Shown here: positions 12,482-13,719 of the stretch, one piece after another
How positions within the stretch are numbered: position 1 is the stretch's first letter
How the letters are laid out: every line of letters begins with the position of its first letter
Origin: HXMU1420-2 sp040830545
Lineage (GTDB): Bacteria > Pseudomonadota > Alphaproteobacteria > Rhodobacterales > Rhodobacteraceae
Direction of reading: 5' to 3'
NCBI GenBank assembly: GCA_040830545.1
Contig: JBFOMB010000103.1
Location: 1-13,719 of the forward strand
Length of the DNA stretch: 13,719 nt
Program-made: the position numbers and the translations under genes
Notes under the pieces: generated by a model
Told to the model about the DNA's origin: nothing
Seen by the model: the letters and a program-made list of their open reading frames with translations, nothing else
Databases searched by the model: none

Positions 12482-13719
12482 ATGCCCTACACCAACTCTG
12501 ATGAAACACTTCCCCTGATGCATGCCCCCGCTGCGGACGTAAAGGGCCGCGAGAAGCTGGAAGGTGGCAAGGCGTTGGTCATGCATACCGAGTTCGAGGC
12601 CGCAGGCGACCAACCCACCGCCATTGCCGAACTGTCCGAGGCGATCAACGAAGGCGAGCGCAACCAGGTCCTATTGGGCGCAACAGGCACTGGCAAAACC
12701 TTCACCATGGCCAAGGTCATCGAACAGACCCAGCGTCCGGCCATTATCCTCGCCCCGAACAAAACGCTGGCCGCCCAGCTTTATGGCGAAATGAAAGGCT
12801 TCTTCCCTGACAACGCGGTCGAATACTTCGTCAGCTTCTACGACTACTATCAGCCCGAGGCTTACGTCCCCCGCTCGGACACGTATATCGAGAAGGAAAG
12901 CCAGATCAACGAACAGATCGACCGTATGCGCCACTCGGCCACGCGAGCCCTTTTGGAGCGGGATGACGTGGTCATCGTGGCCTCAGTGTCCTGCATCTAT
13001 GGCATTGGGTCGGTCGAAACCTATGGCGCGATGACCCAAGATCTGAAGACCGGCGGCATGTATGACCAACGCGCGGTCATCGCCGATCTCGTGGCCCAGC
13101 AATACCGCCGCAACGATCAGGCCTTCCAACGCGGCTCCTTCCGGGTGCGCGGCGACAGCCTGGAAATCTTCCCGGCTCACCTGGAAGACCGCGCCTGGAA
13201 GCTGTCCTTCTTCGGCGAAGAGTTGGAAAGCATCACCGAATTCGACCCGCTGACCGGTGAAAAAACCGACAAGATGGAGCGTATCCGGGTCTATGCAAAC
13301 TCGCACTACGTGACGCCAAAACCGACGATGCAGCAAGCGATTCAAAGCATCAAAACGGAACTGCGTGCCCGGCTGGATCAATTGGTGGGCGAAGGCAAGT
13401 TGCTGGAAGCGCAGCGGCTGGAACAACGCACGAATTTCGACCTCGAGATGCTAGAAGCCACCGGTGTCTGCAACGGCATCGAAAACTACTCCCGCTACCT
13501 GACGGGCCGCGCGCCCGGCGAACCGCCGCCCACCCTGTTCGAATTCATCCCCGACCACGCGATTGTCTTTGCGGATGAATCCCATGTCTCGGTCCCGCAA
13601 ATCGGTGGGATGTATCGCGGCGACCACCGGCGCAAATTCACCCTGGCCGAACATGGCTTCCGCCTGCCCTCCTGCATGGACAACCGCCCCCTCAAGTTCG
13701 AGGAATGGGACGCCATGCG
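12482..13719 (+). CDS. uvrB: Excinuclease ABC subunit B, N-terminal part
   Basis: UvrB is the helicase-like damage-verification subunit of nucleotide excision repair; it receives DNA from UvrA and recruits UvrC. The frame runs 412 codons to the window edge without a stop, so roughly the C-terminal 40 percent is missing. Visible elements are Walker A GATGTGKT (66-73), the beta-hairpin stretch YFVSFYDYYQPEAYVP (115-130) that inserts between the strands, DTYIEKES (133-140), SVSCIYGIG (168-176), the UvrA/Mfd-interaction domain region RGSFRVRGDSLEIFPA (217-232) and the DEAD-like motif FADESHVSVPQIGGMY (363-378). An N-terminal extension of about 34 residues before HTEFEAAGDQP is longer than in E. 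coli. The ATG at 12482 is the only good start but lacks a Shine-Dalgarno sequence. Confidence 0.97.
   Translation, partial: MPYTNSDETLPLMHAPAADVKGREKLEGGKALVMHTEFEAAGDQPTAIAELSEAINEGERNQVLLGATGTGKTFTMAKVIEQTQRPAIILAPNKTLAAQLYGEMKGFFPDNAVEYFVSFYDYYQPEAYVPRSDTYIEKESQINEQIDRMRHSATRALLERDDVVIVASVSCIYGIGSVETYGAMTQDLKTGGMYDQRAVIADLVAQQYRRNDQAFQRGSFRVRGDSLEIFPAHLEDRAWKLSFFGEELESITEFDPLTGEKTDKMERIRVYANSHYVTPKPTMQQAIQSIKTELRARLDQLVGEGKLLEAQRLEQRTNFDLEMLEATGVCNGIENYSRYLTGRAPGEPPPTLFEFIPDHAIVFADESHVSVPQIGGMYRGDHRRKFTLAEHGFRLPSCMDNRPLKFEEWDAM

Noticed and set aside
1..13719. CRISPR, tRNA, rRNA, insertion sequence, toxin-antitoxin or phage-defence system
   Set aside because: I found no repeat-spacer array, cloverleaf-like sequence, transposase or terminal inverted repeat, or defence-gene motif; genes fill nearly the whole window.

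Overview
The window looks like chromosomal DNA from an alphaproteobacterium, most likely the Rhodobacterales/Roseobacter group. The basis is GC-rich coding with strong third-position bias and the protein styles of AcnB, UvrB, the ChaC-like protein and the Liv-type transporter. This placement is an inference from recalled protein character, not from a search. Coding density is high. I see no tRNA, rRNA, insertion sequence, CRISPR array or prophage gene.

Layout. (1) 1-1268, minus strand: the N-terminal part of acnB (TCA-cycle aconitase B), cut by the window edge, with a plausible promoter and a 5' leader hairpin in the 201-bp gap behind it. (2) 1470-3613, minus strand: a two-gene unit with an ATGA overlap, encoding an RpiR-family regulator followed by a glutamine-synthetase-fold ligase. 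(3) 3614-3693: an 80-bp divergent control region built around a 22-bp near-perfect palindrome. (4) 3694-10625, plus strand: a tightly packed eight-gene operon encoding an N-formylglutamate-amidohydrolase-family enzyme, an isochorismatase-fold cysteine hydrolase, a complete Liv/HAAT-type ABC importer (ATPase, periplasmic binding protein, ATPase, two permeases) and an acetamidase/formamidase-family enzyme. It ends in a strong rho-independent terminator at 10637-10670. (5) 10803-12378, plus strand: a ChaC-like gamma-glutamylcyclotransferase and a class D (OXA-type) beta-lactamase 4 bp behind it. (6) 12482 to the end, plus strand: the N-terminal part of uvrB, with a possible degenerate LexA box upstream.

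The centre of interest is regions 2-4. Three unrelated families of amide-bond hydrolase share one transcript with a dedicated amide/amino-acid-type importer. The divergent unit carries a glutamate-amine-ligase-like enzyme and a sugar-isomerase-domain regulator. The simplest reading is a nitrogen-scavenging locus: it imports a small amide, N-formyl or N-carbamoyl compound, hydrolyses it stepwise to ammonia plus formate or a carboxylate, and uses the GS-like enzyme to glutamylate an amine intermediate or capture released nitrogen. The layout recalls the known Methylophilus fmd cluster (formamidase plus Liv-like amide/urea transporter), but the partner enzymes differ and the real substrate cannot be read from sequence.

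The control region is unusual. The palindrome ends in TTGACT on both strands. The two divergent start codons lie 29 and 30 bases beyond its edges, neither has a visible Shine-Dalgarno sequence, and the predicted transcription starts fall on or next to the ATGs.
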